This document shows, piece by piece, positions 7,807 to 18,943 of a stretch of 64,000 nucleotides of DNA. Location: the NCBI GenBank assembly GCA_900114805.1, contig FOZN01000001.1, positions 1-64,000 of the forward strand. The letters are read 5' to 3'. A program made the position numbers and the translations under genes. Below the pieces are notes generated by a model. That model searched no databases. It worked only from the letters and a program-made list of their open reading frames with translations, and was not told the DNA's origin. The DNA is from Agrococcus baldri. Lineage in GTDB: Bacteria; Actinomycetota; Actinomycetes; Actinomycetales; Microbacteriaceae. Numbering within the stretch: the stretch's first letter is position 1; every line of letters starts with the position of its first letter.

Positions 7807-7807
<1 letters not shown>
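6248..7807 (+). CDS. xdhA: Xanthine dehydrogenase, FAD/[2Fe-2S] small subunit
   Basis: 519 residues. The plant-type ferredoxin domain has Cys40, Cys45, Cys48 and Cys69. The second [2Fe-2S] domain has Cys114 and Cys117 (CGYC) and Cys199 and Cys201 (CRC). The FAD domain follows from about residue 240 (LLAGATDAGV, GGNLGTGSPIGDSPP), with the C-terminal CO-dehydrogenase flavoprotein lobe. It passes electrons from the molybdenum subunit to FAD and NAD+. A low-complexity Arg/Ala/Gly/Gln-rich insert of roughly 50 residues lies between the CGYC and CRC pairs. The ATG at 6248 has GGAGGGA upstream. The stop overlaps the xdhB ATG by 1 bp. Confidence 0.93.
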
Positions 7808-10236
<2,429 letters not shown>

Positions 10237-10238
10237 CG

Positions 10239-11078
10239 ATGGACTGGCTGCGTGCGCTCCAGCACCTCCGCGAGCAGGGTCGCTCCGGCGTGCTCGTCAC
10301 CGTCACCTCGGTGCGCGGCCACGCGCCGCGCGAGGCGGGCGCCAAGATGGTGGTCGCCGCCGATGCCACCTGGGACAGCATCGGCGGGGGCAACCTCGAG
10401 GCGAGCGCCGTCGCCCGTGCGCGGGCGCTGCTGGCCGCCGGCACCGCGGAGCCCGAGCGGCTGGAGCTCGCGCTGCACGAGCACGCCGCGAACGACTACG
10501 GCCGCCAGTGCTGCGGTGGCGAGGTGGCGGTGCTGCTCGAGCCGCAGCCCGCGCGGGCCGTGGTCGCGGTGTTCGGGCTCGGCCACGTGGGGCAGGAGCT
10601 GGCCCGCATCCTGTCGCGGCTGCCGCTGGCGGTGCAGCTGGTGGACAGCCGAGCGACGCAGGTGCAGCAGCTGGCGGCGGCGGGGCTCGACGACGGGCTC
10701 GCCGACCTGCGCCTGATCCACGCGCCGGCGCCCGAGAGCGTGCTCGCCGCCCTGCCCGCCGAGGCGCACGTGCTCGTGCTCACGCACGACCATGCCGAGG
10801 ATCTCGTGCTGTGCGAGGCCGCCCTGCGACGCGGCGACCTGGCCTCGATCGGCGTGATCGGCTCCTCCGCGAAGTGGCAGCGCTTCCGCAAGCGCCTGCG
10901 CGAGGCCGGGCACACCGATGCCGCCATCGGCACCATCACCAGCCCCATCGGGCTGCCGGAGCTGCGCGGCAAGGAGCCGGCGGTCATCGCGATCAGCGTC
11001 GCCGCGGCACTCGTGCAGGCGCTGCGGCGCGAGCCCATGAGCGCGCTCGCCCGGCCGGGCAGCGCCGTGCGCGGCTAG
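10239..11078 (+). CDS. xdhC: Xanthine dehydrogenase accessory protein XdhC
   Basis: 279 residues. The N-terminal XdhC/CoxI domain (about residues 8-95; [29 protein letters not shown]) precedes a Rossmann domain ([14 protein letters not shown], about residues 108-122, and [13 protein letters not shown]). XdhC binds molybdenum cofactor, helps sulfurate it, and inserts it into the large subunit. It starts 2 bp after xdhB and is the last gene of the xdh operon. Its end overlaps by 4 bp with the convergent monooxygenase gene, leaving no room for an intergenic terminator. Confidence 0.92.
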   Translation: MDWLRALQHLREQGRSGVLVTVTSVRGHAPREAGAKMVVAADATWDSIGGGNLEASAVARARALLAAGTAEPERLELALHEHAANDYGRQCCGGEVAVLLEPQPARAVVAVFGLGHVGQELARILSRLPLAVQLVDSRATQVQQLAAAGLDDGLADLRLIHAPAPESVLAALPAEAHVLVLTHDHAEDLVLCEAALRRGDLASIGVIGSSAKWQRFRKRLREAGHTDAAIGTITSPIGLPELRGKEPAVIAISVAAALVQALRREPMSALARPGSAVRG

Positions 11079-12076
11079 GCTGCGGCCGCTTCGCCGAGCG
11101 CGCCGGCGGCCTCGAGCTGCTCGAGCGCCCGCACGCGCTGCGGCGTGCGGCCCTGCACGGCCATGATCAGCTCGTCCGCGTCCGCCTCGATCTGGAAGCG
11201 GCGGAGCGTCGCCGTCGCCTCCTCGCCGGTGCCGAGCGCGGTGTACTGCACCATCTTCGCGACGTGGGCGCCCTGCGGGCTCGCCGCCAGCGCATCCAGC
11301 TCGTCATCCCCGACGGTCGCGGCGATCGGGCTGTCGCGCAGCAGCAGGCTGCGCACCCGCGCGCGCACGACCTGCCGCTGCATGGTCATCGCCTCGTCGC
11401 GGGTGTCGGCGACGACGGCGTTGATGCCGGCGATCACGTAGGGCTCGGCGAGCTGCTCGCTGGGCTCGAAGCGCTCGCGGTAGACGGCCACCGCCTGGTG
11501 CAGCGCGTCGGGCGCGAAGTGCGAGGCGAAGGCGTACGGCAGGCCGAGGGCCGCAGCGAGCTGCGCGCCGAACAGCGAGGAGCCGAGGATGGTGAGCGGC
11601 ACCTTCGTGCCGTGGCCGGGCACCGCCTTGATGCCGGGCACGACCGGCTCACCTGCGAGGTAGCCACGCAGCTCGACGACGTCCTGCGGGAACTGCTCCG
11701 AGGCGCGGATGTCGCGGCGCAGCGCCGTCCAGGTGCGCTGGTCGGTGCCGGGCGCACGCCCGAGCCCGAGGTCGATGCGGCCGGGGTGCAGCTCGGCGAG
11801 CGTGCCGAACTGCTCGGCGATCACCAGCGGCGAGTGGTTCGGCAGCATGACGCCGCCGGCGCCGAGGCGGATGGTGCTCGTGTGCGCGGCGACGTGCGCG
11901 ATGAGCACGCTCGTGGCGCTCGAGGCGATGGTCGCCATGTTGTGGTGCTCGGCGTACCAGACGCGCGCGAAGCCGAGCCGCTCGGCGGCCTGCGCCAGCT
12001 CGACCGAGCCGGCGAGGCTCTCGGCGACGGCCTCGCCGGGGTTGATGTGGGCAAGGTCGAGCACAGAGAGACGCAC
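11075..12076 (-). CDS. Luciferase-like (LLM) flavin-dependent monooxygenase
   Basis: 333 residues, single-domain LLM-class flavin enzyme (bacterial luciferase fold). Motifs: [10 protein letters not shown] (about residues 38-47), [15 protein letters not shown] (about 71-85), [14 protein letters not shown] and [19 protein letters not shown]. This subgroup (MsnO8-type) uses FMNH2 and oxygen; the substrate is unknown. GTG start at 12076 with TAGGCT at 12083-12088 6 nt upstream, so probably leaderless. The gene is convergent with xdhC and alone in its unit. Confidence 0.88.
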   Translation of the reverse strand: MRLSVLDLAHINPGEAVAESLAGSVELAQAAERLGFARVWYAEHHNMATIASSATSVLIAHVAAHTSTIRLGAGGVMLPNHSPLVIAEQFGTLAELHPGRIDLGLGRAPGTDQRTWTALRRDIRASEQFPQDVVELRGYLAGEPVVPGIKAVPGHGTKVPLTILGSSLFGAQLAAALGLPYAFASHFAPDALHQAVAVYRERFEPSEQLAEPYVIAGINAVVADTRDEAMTMQRQVVRARVRSLLLRDSPIAATVGDDELDALAASPQGAHVAKMVQYTALGTGEEATATLRRFQIEADADELIMAVQGRTPQRVRALEQLEAAGALGEAAAA

Positions 12077-12082
12077 CCTCCC

Positions 12083-12088
12083 AGCCTA
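12083..12088 (-). promoter_or_regulatory. -10 box (TAGGCT) of the LLM monooxygenase, leaderless
   Basis: TAGGCT on the minus strand ends 6 nt before the GTG start at 12076. Confidence 0.5.
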
Positions 12089-12122
12089 GGCGGGAGGGGG
12101 CGTCATCGTGCGGGAATCCGCT

Positions 12123-12162
12123 CGGAGCGGAAGGGCCGGAGCGGAAGGCCGGAGCGGAAGGC
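12123..12162. repeat. Three short tandem copies of CGGAGCGGAAGGC
   Basis: Three 13-14-bp units lie head to tail between the monooxygenase promoter and the end of the thiolase gene. The first unit has one extra G. They probably arose by slippage. No hairpin or coding potential is evident. Confidence 0.7.
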
Positions 12163-12176
12163 CCGGGCCGGGAGGC

Positions 12177-13355
12177 TCAGATGGCCTCGAGCACCACGGC
12201 GGAGCCCTGGCCGCCGCCGCCGCAGATGCCGGTCGCGCCGATCGAGCCGGTCCCGAGCTGCTGCAGGCGCCGCGCCAGGTGGCCGACGATGCGCAGGCCC
12301 GAGGCGCCGATGGGGTGTCCCATCGCGATCGCGCCGCCGTTGGCGTTCACGATCTCGGGGTCGATGCCGAGCTGGCGGGTGGAGGCGACGCCGACGGCGG
12401 CGAATGCCTCGTTGATCTCGACCGCCTGCAGGTCGCTCGTGCTCAGCCCCGCGCGCTCGAGGGCCTGCTCGATCGCGTCGGCCGGCTGCGAGTGCAGCGA
12501 GACATCCTTGCCCGCCACGAAGCCGGTCGAGCGGATCTTCGCCAGGCCCCGCAGTCCGTGCTCGGCTGCGTAGGTGTCGGAGACGAGCACGACGGCGGCG
12601 GCGCCGTCGGTGATCTGGGATGCGTTGCCGGCGGTGACCGTGCCGTCCTTCGTGAAGGCGGGGCGCAGCCCGGCGAGCGACTCGGCGGTGGTCTCGGCGC
12701 GCACGCCGTCGTCGGCGGCGACCGTGACGGTCGTGCGGCCGGCCTTCGCCTCGATCGGGACGATCTCGTCGTCGAGGGTGCCGTCGGCCTGGGCGCGGGC
12801 GAGCCGCGCGTGGGAGGCGGCGGCGAGCTCGTCCTGCTGCTCGCGGGTGATCTCGAACGTGCCGTTGTGCTGGTCGGTCGACTCGCCCATCGCGACGCGG
12901 TCGAATGCGTCCGTCAGGCCGTCGAACTGCATGGTGTCGATGAGGCTCGTGTTGCCGAACTTGCTGCCGGCGCGCATCGGCGCGGCGTGCGGAGCCAGCG
13001 TCATCGACTCCTGGCCGACGGCGACGACCACGTCGGCCTCGCCGAGCTGGATCATGCGGTGGCCGGTCACGATCGCCTCGGTGCCCGAGAGGCAGACGGC
13101 GTTGATGCCGAGCGCCGGCACGGTCATCGGGATGCCGGCGCCGACGGCGGTCTGGCGCGGCGGGTTCTGGCCCACCGCGGCCTGCAGCACCTGGCCGACG
13201 ACGACGGCGTCGACCGCGGAGGCCTCGACACCGGCCTTCTCGAGCGCGTGCTTGGCGGCGTGCGCGCCGAGCTCGGTGGAGGGCGTCTGCGCCAGCTGGC
13301 CCAGGAACTTGGCGAACGGCGTGCGGGCATAGCCGGCGATGATCGTCTCGGGCAT
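12177..13355 (-). CDS. Acetyl-CoA C-acetyltransferase (thiolase)
   Basis: 392 residues, full-length thiolase. The nucleophilic Cys88 lies in NAVCLSG, the His in AIAMGHPIGASG, and the C-terminal general-base Cys in GICGGGGQGSA. It condenses two acetyl-CoA units, or cleaves acetoacetyl-CoA; the biosynthetic (PhaA/AtoB-like) type is suggested by overall motifs. The start at 13355 is supported by AAGGAG about 8 nt upstream; the frame opens earlier at 13388 with no ribosome-binding site. No beta-oxidation partner is adjacent. A second thiolase lies at 41900-43096. Confidence 0.92.
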   Translation of the reverse strand: MPETIIAGYARTPFAKFLGQLAQTPSTELGAHAAKHALEKAGVEASAVDAVVVGQVLQAAVGQNPPRQTAVGAGIPMTVPALGINAVCLSGTEAIVTGHRMIQLGEADVVVAVGQESMTLAPHAAPMRAGSKFGNTSLIDTMQFDGLTDAFDRVAMGESTDQHNGTFEITREQQDELAAASHARLARAQADGTLDDEIVPIEAKAGRTTVTVAADDGVRAETTAESLAGLRPAFTKDGTVTAGNASQITDGAAAVVLVSDTYAAEHGLRGLAKIRSTGFVAGKDVSLHSQPADAIEQALERAGLSTSDLQAVEINEAFAAVGVASTRQLGIDPEIVNANGGAIAMGHPIGASGLRIVGHLARRLQQLGTGSIGATGICGGGGQGSAVVLEAI

Positions 13356-13579
13356 GGGGCTGCTCCTTCGCGGGTCGTGGATGCCCACAGCCTACTCCCG
13401 CAGCGACCGCGCAGGACGGCGACCTGACGAGCGGTTCAGGTCGCGCGGCGGACTCGGTGGTGCCGTGACCGCGACCTCGCCGGTCCCTGCCGCTCGGCAC
13501 CGAACCTGTGCAGCGGCCGAGCGCGAGCGGACTCCATCCGGGATAGAACAGAGGCACGCCGATCAGAAGGAGTCGCACG

Positions 13580-13717
13580 ATGAGCGAGCACGACCAGCAG
13601 TCGCAGCAGCCGGAGGAGGGCGCGGAGCGCGACGAGCAGCGACCGTCGCCCGATCAGCACGACCCGGAGACCGAGGAGGACACCGCCTCGGGAGGCGCGC
13701 CTCAGCCCCCTGTCTGA
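13580..13717 (+). CDS. Small acidic, disordered hypothetical protein (45 aa)
   Basis: A 45-residue frame from the ATG at 13580 to the TGA at 13715-13717, preceded by AAGGAG at ideal spacing (8 nt). The product is rich in Glu, Gln, Asp, Ser and Pro (starts MSEHDQQSQQPEEG, ends GGAPQPPV), strongly acidic, with no hydrophobic core, so it is likely unfolded. It overlaps the 3' end of the convergent VOC gene by 16 bp. Good ribosome-binding site and unbiased composition argue that it is real. I do not recognise a family. Function unknown. Confidence 0.6.
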   Translation: MSEHDQQSQQPEEGAERDEQRPSPDQHDPETEEDTASGGAPQPPV

Positions 13718-14127
13718 GCGGGGTCGGCGGCGATGCTCACCATCCACAGCACGCCCCAGCGATCGACGAGCATGCCGAAGGTGTCGCCCCAGGGCGCGCG
13801 CTCGAGCGGCTGCAGCACCTCCGCGCCGTCGCTGAGTCCATCCCAGTAGCGCCGCAGCAGCTCCGTGCCGTCGCCGGAGATCGAGACCTGCTGGCGCCCT
13901 CGGTCGAGCCGCATCGACGATGGCGCATCGCTGGCCATGATCGTGTGCCCGTCGGCGGTCGTGAGCTGCGAGTGCATGATGCGGTCGGCGTCGGCCGGAT
14001 CCTCGGCCATGCCGCCGTCCGCGAAGGTGGTGACGACCAGGTCGCCGCCGAAGACGCCGTGGTAGAAGTTCATCGCCTCGCGGGCCTCGCTCTCGAAGGC
14101 CAGGTAGGGGTTGAGCAGCGTTGTCAT
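13702..14127 (-). CDS. VOC/PhnB-like glyoxalase-fold protein
   Basis: 141 residues, single PhnB-type VOC domain. The family pattern is NPYLAFESEAREAMNFYHGVF (as YL..FES..EAM.FYH..F) near the N-terminus, then IMHSQLTTADGHTIMASDA and PWGDTFGMLVDRWGVLWM at the end. Such proteins are metal-dependent or non-enzymatic small-molecule binders; no substrate can be assigned. The ATG at 14127 has AGAAGGGA upstream; the frame continues to 14271 without a better start. It sits just downstream of the OYE-type reductase, about 70 bp apart. Confidence 0.85.
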   Translation of the reverse strand: MTTLLNPYLAFESEAREAMNFYHGVFGGDLVVTTFADGGMAEDPADADRIMHSQLTTADGHTIMASDAPSSMRLDRGRQQVSISGDGTELLRRYWDGLSDGAEVLQPLERAPWGDTFGMLVDRWGVLWMVSIAADPAQTGG

Positions 14128-14197
14128 CGTCGTCCCTTCTGCGGCCGCACGGCCGACGCTGCTCAGCATTCCGCAGCGGCTCGGCTCCCGCCAGTGG

Positions 14198-16168
14198 TCA
14201 CTCGGCGGTGCTGAGCGCGAGGCGCCAGGCTTCAGCGATCGCCGCGTCGATGCCGCGGGGCGCCAGCGCATCGCCGATGGCGGTCACGGGCACGCCCAGG
14301 CTCGCCTCCAGCCCCTCGGCGCTCAAGCCACCGACCGTCGCCGACTGGCGCGGCGTGAGCGCGACGATCGAGCTGGGCGGCTCCAGCGGCGTCTCGGCGC
14401 CGGTCAGCGCGTCGATGGCGACGATCGCGGCGCCGGCCGCACGCACCCGCGAGCTCGTGATGCGCGCGAAGTCGCCTGCGGCGAGCGTGCGCTGCACCAG
14501 CTGCCGCTCGTAGCCGGTGCCGACGTGCGGCAGCAGCTGCTCGAACGGCGTCACGACCTGCACGCTCGCGCCGGCGGCGACCAGGCTCAGCAGCACACCG
14601 GAGGCGTAGGCGGTGCCGTCGTCGTCGACCACCAGGATCCGTCCGCCCAGGCGCGCCGGCTCGTCGATCGCCGTCCACGCATCGACCGTCGCGGGCCGCT
14701 CCCCCGCGAAGGCGCCGTCGACGGCGAGCGCGGTCCCGTCGGGCGGGCGGGCGCCGGCCGCCAGCACGACGCCGTCGGGCGAGGTCGCGCGGATGGACTC
14801 CAGCGTCGCGGGTGCGGACAGCCGGATGTCGACGCCGGCGGCGCGCGCGTCGCGCTCCAGGTCGCCCACCAGCAGCGACACCGACTCCCTGCCGGGCACG
14901 CGTGCGGCGCGCAGCAGCTGACCGCCGAGCTGCTCGTCGCGCTCGAGCAGGGTCACCGTGTGGCCGAGCCGCGCGAGATCCAGCGCGGCGCGCATGCCTG
15001 CCGGTCCTCCGCCGACGACCGTCCAGCGCCCCGCCCGCGCGGCGCGCGCAGGCGTCGGCTCGAGCTCGTGCCCTGCGGCCGGATTGACGGTGCAGGTGAC
15101 AGCCAGGCCCACGCTGCCGCGCCCCAGGCAGCCCTGGTTGAGCCGGATGCAGTGGCGGATGCCGCCGGTCGAGCCGCTGAGCAGCTTCGTGGCCAGATCG
15201 GGGTCGGCGAGCTGGCCGCGGGTGAGCGCCACCATGTCGGCGATGCCGCTCGCCAGCACCTCCTCGGCCGCCTCCACCGAGGTGGCGGCGCCGACGCCGA
15301 AGACCGGGATGTCGGGGTTCGCGCGCTTGAGCGCCGCGACGTCGTCGCGCAGCCACGCGGTCGGCATCGCCGAGGACGGGAACACCCAGTGCACATCGTG
15401 ATAGCCGCCGGCCGCGGTGTCGAGGAAGTCGATGCGGGCCTCCTCGCGCAGCGCCGCGACGATCTCGCGGCAGTCGGCAGCGCCGAGCCCCGCCTCGTTG
15501 TGCTCGTTCGCCACGATCCGGATGCCGACGGTGAAGTCGTCGCCCACGCGCGCGCGCACCGCGCGCAGCACCTCGCGCGGGAAGCGCGTGCGACCCTCGA
15601 GATCGCCACCGTACGCATCCGCCCGTCCGTTGTAGAGCGGGCTCAGGAACTGGTGCAGCAGGTAGCCGTGCGCCATGTGGATCTCGACGCCGTCGAAGCC
15701 GCCCAGCCGGGAGCGCTCCGCCGCGTCTGCCCACGCGGTCACCAGGTCTGCGATGTCGCGCTCGCTCGCCTCGCGGGTGGCCGCGCCCGTCGACGGCGAG
15801 AGGATGCGGCTCGGCGCGATCACCGCGCGCGGCCCCTCCGGGCCCTCGGGGGAAGCCTGCGCACCGTGGTGGTTGAGCTGCACGAGCACCCGCGCGCCGG
15901 CGTCGTGGATCGCATCGGTCATGCGGCGGCTGGCGTCGACCGCCTCTGGGCGCCAGGCGTCCTGGAAGCCGCGCGTGGACGCGCTGGGGTGCACGAGGTG
16001 ATTGCCGGCGACGAAGAGGCCGCAGCCGCCCCGCGCCCGGCGCACGAAGTAGGCGGTCTCGCGGTCGGATTCCACCCGGTCGGAGTACTGCTTCGAGTGC
16101 GCGGCCTGCATCAGACGGTTCGGGGTCTCGAAGCTGCCGATGCGCAGCGGCTGGGCGAGGAGGCTCAC
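14198..16168 (-). CDS. FadH-like NADH:flavin oxidoreductase (old yellow enzyme fused to FAD/NAD domain)
   Basis: 656 residues. An FMN-binding TIM barrel (about 1-335) holds GVEIHMAHGYLLHQFLSPLYN and RVGDDFTVGIRI. The linker expected to bind [4Fe-4S] comes next, and then a flavin/pyridine-nucleotide disulfide-type domain (TVVGGGPAGMRAALDLA, about 385-401; ILVVDDDGTAYASGV). Relatives are 2,4-dienoyl-CoA reductase, trimethylamine dehydrogenase and histamine dehydrogenase. The cluster cysteines at 340, 347 and 359 are present, but the second ligand (position 343) is Leu. GTG start at 16168 chosen by homology to the usual N-terminus (SLLAQPLRIGS); AGGAT lies upstream. Substrate unknown. Confidence 0.88.
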   Translation of the reverse strand: MSLLAQPLRIGSFETPNRLMQAAHSKQYSDRVESDRETAYFVRRARGGCGLFVAGNHLVHPSASTRGFQDAWRPEAVDASRRMTDAIHDAGARVLVQLNHHGAQASPEGPEGPRAVIAPSRILSPSTGAATREASERDIADLVTAWADAAERSRLGGFDGVEIHMAHGYLLHQFLSPLYNGRADAYGGDLEGRTRFPREVLRAVRARVGDDFTVGIRIVANEHNEAGLGAADCREIVAALREEARIDFLDTAAGGYHDVHWVFPSSAMPTAWLRDDVAALKRANPDIPVFGVGAATSVEAAEEVLASGIADMVALTRGQLADPDLATKLLSGSTGGIRHCIRLNQGCLGRGSVGLAVTCTVNPAAGHELEPTPARAARAGRWTVVGGGPAGMRAALDLARLGHTVTLLERDEQLGGQLLRAARVPGRESVSLLVGDLERDARAAGVDIRLSAPATLESIRATSPDGVVLAAGARPPDGTALAVDGAFAGERPATVDAWTAIDEPARLGGRILVVDDDGTAYASGVLLSLVAAGASVQVVTPFEQLLPHVGTGYERQLVQRTLAAGDFARITSSRVRAAGAAIVAIDALTGAETPLEPPSSIVALTPRQSATVGGLSAEGLEASLGVPVTAIGDALAPRGIDAAIAEAWRLALSTAE

Positions 16169-16290
16169 GGCTCGATCCTGCCAGGTCGATGGCCGGGTGC
16201 GCGGCGCTGATCGCCTCGGATCGGGTGCGAAGCCCGCGAATGCCACGTACCATGAATGTGCACTTCACGCACGAATGCGAGGACCTCCCG

Positions 16291-17625
16291 GTGGACGAGC
16301 AGCCCGAGCGCGAGCCCCCGGGCTCCGCAGACGCTGAGGCACGCCGCCGCATCGCGGTGCTCGCCGAGCTGCACCGACGGCGCAACCGCCGACGCTGGAT
16401 CGTCGGGCTCTCGACGGTCGCCGCGACCGCGCTGATCGTCTCGGGTTCCCTGGTCGCGTGGAGCTCGCAGGCGCGCGCCGGCGACCTCGCCGGACAGATC
16501 GACGCCTGGCACGAGGAGCACGACCGCGCCAGCTGCGAGCTCGCCGTGCGGATCGTGAGCGCCGTGGGGCTCGAGCGCCGCGCGCAGGACGTGCTGGAGG
16601 CGGCCGAGCATGTCGGCGGCGCGAGCTGGCTGCTGCCGGGCAGCGAGCGCGCCGCCTTCGCGAGCGACCGCGAGGAGCTGCTGCAGACCATCGCCGAGGG
16701 CGGCTTCGTCACGGCGGAGGATCGCGAGCTGGCGGACTCCTGGGAGGCGCGGGCCGCCGCCTCGGGCGACCCGCAGTCGTTCGACGTGCTCGAGGAGTGC
16801 ATCGCCGCGGCCGCCGCGGAGCGCGAGCCCGTCTCGGGGGTCACCGCCGAGCGCGCCGACGCGCTCGCCCACGAGCTGCGCGCGCTCGGCGACCCGCGCG
16901 ACTTCGACGACGCGCGCATCGACCGCCTCGAGGCGGCGATCGCCCAGCTGCGCATCTCGGCGACCGCGGCCGCGCAGGGCCGTGCCGACTTCGAGACGCT
17001 GCAGGCTGAGCTCGGCCTCGCGCCCGCCCAGGCTATCGCGAGCCTGCGCGACTCCGATGCGCACCTCGCTGCCGTGCTCGCCGTGCTGCGCGGCGGCCAC
17101 ACGCCCTCCGACGTGCTCGACCTCATCGAGAGCCTCACGCTGCACCTGGCATCCGCCTGGATGGCCGAGGCCTGGCAGCTCGAGGCGCAGGGCGACGCCG
17201 AGGCGGCTGCAGCGCTCGCGGCCGTGTCGCAGAGCACCAGGGACGCGATCGCGAACGCCGCGCCGCGGCCGGTCACCGACCCGGGCACCACCCGGCCCGT
17301 CCCCCCGACGGTGCCGCCGCGCGAGCAGCGGCCAGGCCCGATCCCGCCCGCGCCGAGCATTCCGCCGGCGCCGCCCACGGAGACCGCTCCGCCGCTCCAG
17401 CCGGAGCCGACGCAGCCGCCTCCGACGACGGATCCCGAGCCGACGCAGCCCGCGCCGGCGCCCGAGCCGGAGCCGGAGCCGCAACCGGAGCAGCCCGACC
17501 CGACGCCGCCACCCGAGTCCTCGCTCGCCCCAGGTGGCGGCGAGCTGCTGCCGCCGCCGAGGCAGCCGGGGCCGGCCGCCGCGGGCGCGTGGGCCGCGAA
17601 GCCGGCCCCGCCTTCGCTGCGCTGA
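16291..17625 (+). CDS. Membrane-anchored hypothetical protein with proline-rich tail
   Basis: 444 residues from the GTG at 16291, which has GAGGA about 8 nt upstream; an ATG at 16252 in the same frame lacks one. Layout: acidic cytoplasmic N-terminus; basic patch (RRRNRRR); one membrane helix at about residues 40-62 (VGLSTVAATALIVSGSLVAW); an extracytoplasmic helical domain of about 260 residues with two Cys (SCELAV and EECIAAA); then a 110-residue Pro/Thr/Glu-rich tail with PEPEPEP-like repeats. No lipobox or enzymatic motif. I do not recognise the family. A cell-envelope role is suggested by topology only. Divergent from the OYE-type gene. Confidence 0.7.
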   Translation: MDEQPEREPPGSADAEARRRIAVLAELHRRRNRRRWIVGLSTVAATALIVSGSLVAWSSQARAGDLAGQIDAWHEEHDRASCELAVRIVSAVGLERRAQDVLEAAEHVGGASWLLPGSERAAFASDREELLQTIAEGGFVTAEDRELADSWEARAAASGDPQSFDVLEECIAAAAAEREPVSGVTAERADALAHELRALGDPRDFDDARIDRLEAAIAQLRISATAAAQGRADFETLQAELGLAPAQAIASLRDSDAHLAAVLAVLRGGHTPSDVLDLIESLTLHLASAWMAEAWQLEAQGDAEAAAALAAVSQSTRDAIANAAPRPVTDPGTTRPVPPTVPPREQRPGPIPPAPSIPPAPPTETAPPLQPEPTQPPPTTDPEPTQPAPAPEPEPEPQPEQPDPTPPPESSLAPGGGELLPPPRQPGPAAAGAWAAKPAPPSLR

Positions 17626-17640
17626 GCCGCACCTGAGCGA

Positions 17641-17712
17641 CGGCGCCGCCGCGCCTGCGCGATGCGGCGCCGCCGCGAATGCGCGACTCGGCGCCGCCGT
17701 GCGCCCATCACG
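17641..17712. repeat. Three 24-bp tandem repeats (CGGCGCCGCCG core)
   Basis: The core CGGCGCCGCCG recurs at 17641, 17665 and 17689 with a 24-bp period; the spacers are related (GCGCCTGCGCGATG-type). The array lies just after the membrane protein stop and before the PLP-enzyme start. Each core can form a short stem, so it may act as terminator or spacer. Confidence 0.7.
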
Positions 17713-17737
17713 CGGCGTATGCGGCATGATCGGATGC

Positions 17738-18928
17738 ATGACGACGAGCAATGACGCTCCCCTCCGACTCGACTCGCTCGCGGTGCACGCCGGCCGCGAG
17801 GACTTCGAGGCGCTGGGCGTGCACGCGACCCCCATCGACCTCTCCTCCACGTATCCGCTGCCCAGCATCGACATCGGTGGCGACGCCTACGAGCGAGGTG
17901 CGACCGGCGGCGACCTGCACGACACCACCGCGGTCTACCAGCGCCTCTGGAACCCGACGGTCGCGCGCTTCGAGCAGGCCTTCGCGGCGCTCGAGGGTGC
18001 GGAGCAGGCGGTCGCCTTCGCCTCGGGCATGGCCACCACCACCGCCGTGCTCACCGCAGCCAAGCAGCGCCGCGGCAGCCATGTGGTCGCGCTGCGCCCG
18101 CTCTACGGCGGCACCGACCACCTGCTGGCGACCGGTCTGCTCGGCACCGAGACCACGTTCGTGGATGCGGTGGAGCAGGTGGCGGCAGCCGTGCGGCCCG
18201 ACACCGGGCTCGTGATCGCCGAGACCCCGGCGAACCCCACCCTCGAGCTCGTCGACCTCGCCGCGCTCGTCGCTGCGGCCGGCGAGGCGCCCGTGCTGGT
18301 CGACAACACCTTCGCGACCCCGGTGCTGCAGCGGCCGCTCGAGCACGGGGTGGCGCTCTCGCTGCACTCCGCGACCAAGTACATCGGCGGCCACGGCGAC
18401 GTGATGGGCGGCGTGGTCGCGTGCGACGAAGCGTGGGCGCAGGCGATCCGGCCGATCCGCGCCATCACCGGCGCTATCGCGCACCCCTTCAGCGCCTACC
18501 TCATGCACCGGGGGTTGCAGACGCTGCCGCTGCGGGTGCGGGCGCAGCAGGCGAACGCCCAGCAGGTCGCCGAGGCGCTGGCCGCGATGGCCGGCGTCGA
18601 CCGCGTGCACTACCCGGGACTCGAGGGCAGCGACCCCGGCGGCCTCGTGGGCGAGGGCCGCCAGATGGCCGGACCCGGCTCGATGCTGGCGATCGACCTC
18701 GGCACGCACGCACGCGCGGCGGCGGTCGCCGAGGGCGTGCGGCTGTTCACGCACGCGGTCTCGCTCGGCAGCGTCGACTCGCTCATCCAGCAGCCCGCCT
18801 CGCTCACGCACCGTCCGGTGGCACCCGAGGCGAGGCCGGGCGCCGGCGTGCTGCGGCTCTCGATCGGGCTCGAGCACCCGGCAGACCTGGTCGCCGATCT
18901 CGAGCAGGCGATCGCCTCGGCAGGCTGA
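17738..18928 (+). CDS. Cys/Met-metabolism PLP enzyme (cystathionine gamma-synthase/lyase family)
   Basis: 396 residues, full-length trans-sulfuration family PLP enzyme. Visible sites: YQRLWNPTVARFEQAFAALE near the N-terminus; AFASGMATTTAVL; LYGGTDHLL; ETPANPTLELVD; DNTFATPVLQRPLEHG; and the PLP-lysine in SATKYIGGHGD (around residue 205). It could be cystathionine gamma-lyase, gamma-synthase or methionine gamma-lyase; sequence alone does not settle this. ATG at 17738; an alternative in-frame ATG lies four codons upstream (17726). No operon partner: it is convergent with the symporter gene. Confidence 0.88.
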   Translation: MTTSNDAPLRLDSLAVHAGREDFEALGVHATPIDLSSTYPLPSIDIGGDAYERGATGGDLHDTTAVYQRLWNPTVARFEQAFAALEGAEQAVAFASGMATTTAVLTAAKQRRGSHVVALRPLYGGTDHLLATGLLGTETTFVDAVEQVAAAVRPDTGLVIAETPANPTLELVDLAALVAAAGEAPVLVDNTFATPVLQRPLEHGVALSLHSATKYIGGHGDVMGGVVACDEAWAQAIRPIRAITGAIAHPFSAYLMHRGLQTLPLRVRAQQANAQQVAEALAAMAGVDRVHYPGLEGSDPGGLVGEGRQMAGPGSMLAIDLGTHARAAAVAEGVRLFTHAVSLGSVDSLIQQPASLTHRPVAPEARPGAGVLRLSIGLEHPADLVADLEQAIASAG

Positions 18929-18943
18929 TACCGCGGTGCTCGG

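Noticed and set aside
14232-17711. A very long (over 1100-codon) frame on the minus strand
   Set aside because: It is a high-GC shadow of the OYE-type reductase and the membrane-protein gene; it has no domain, and the two real genes run in opposite directions.
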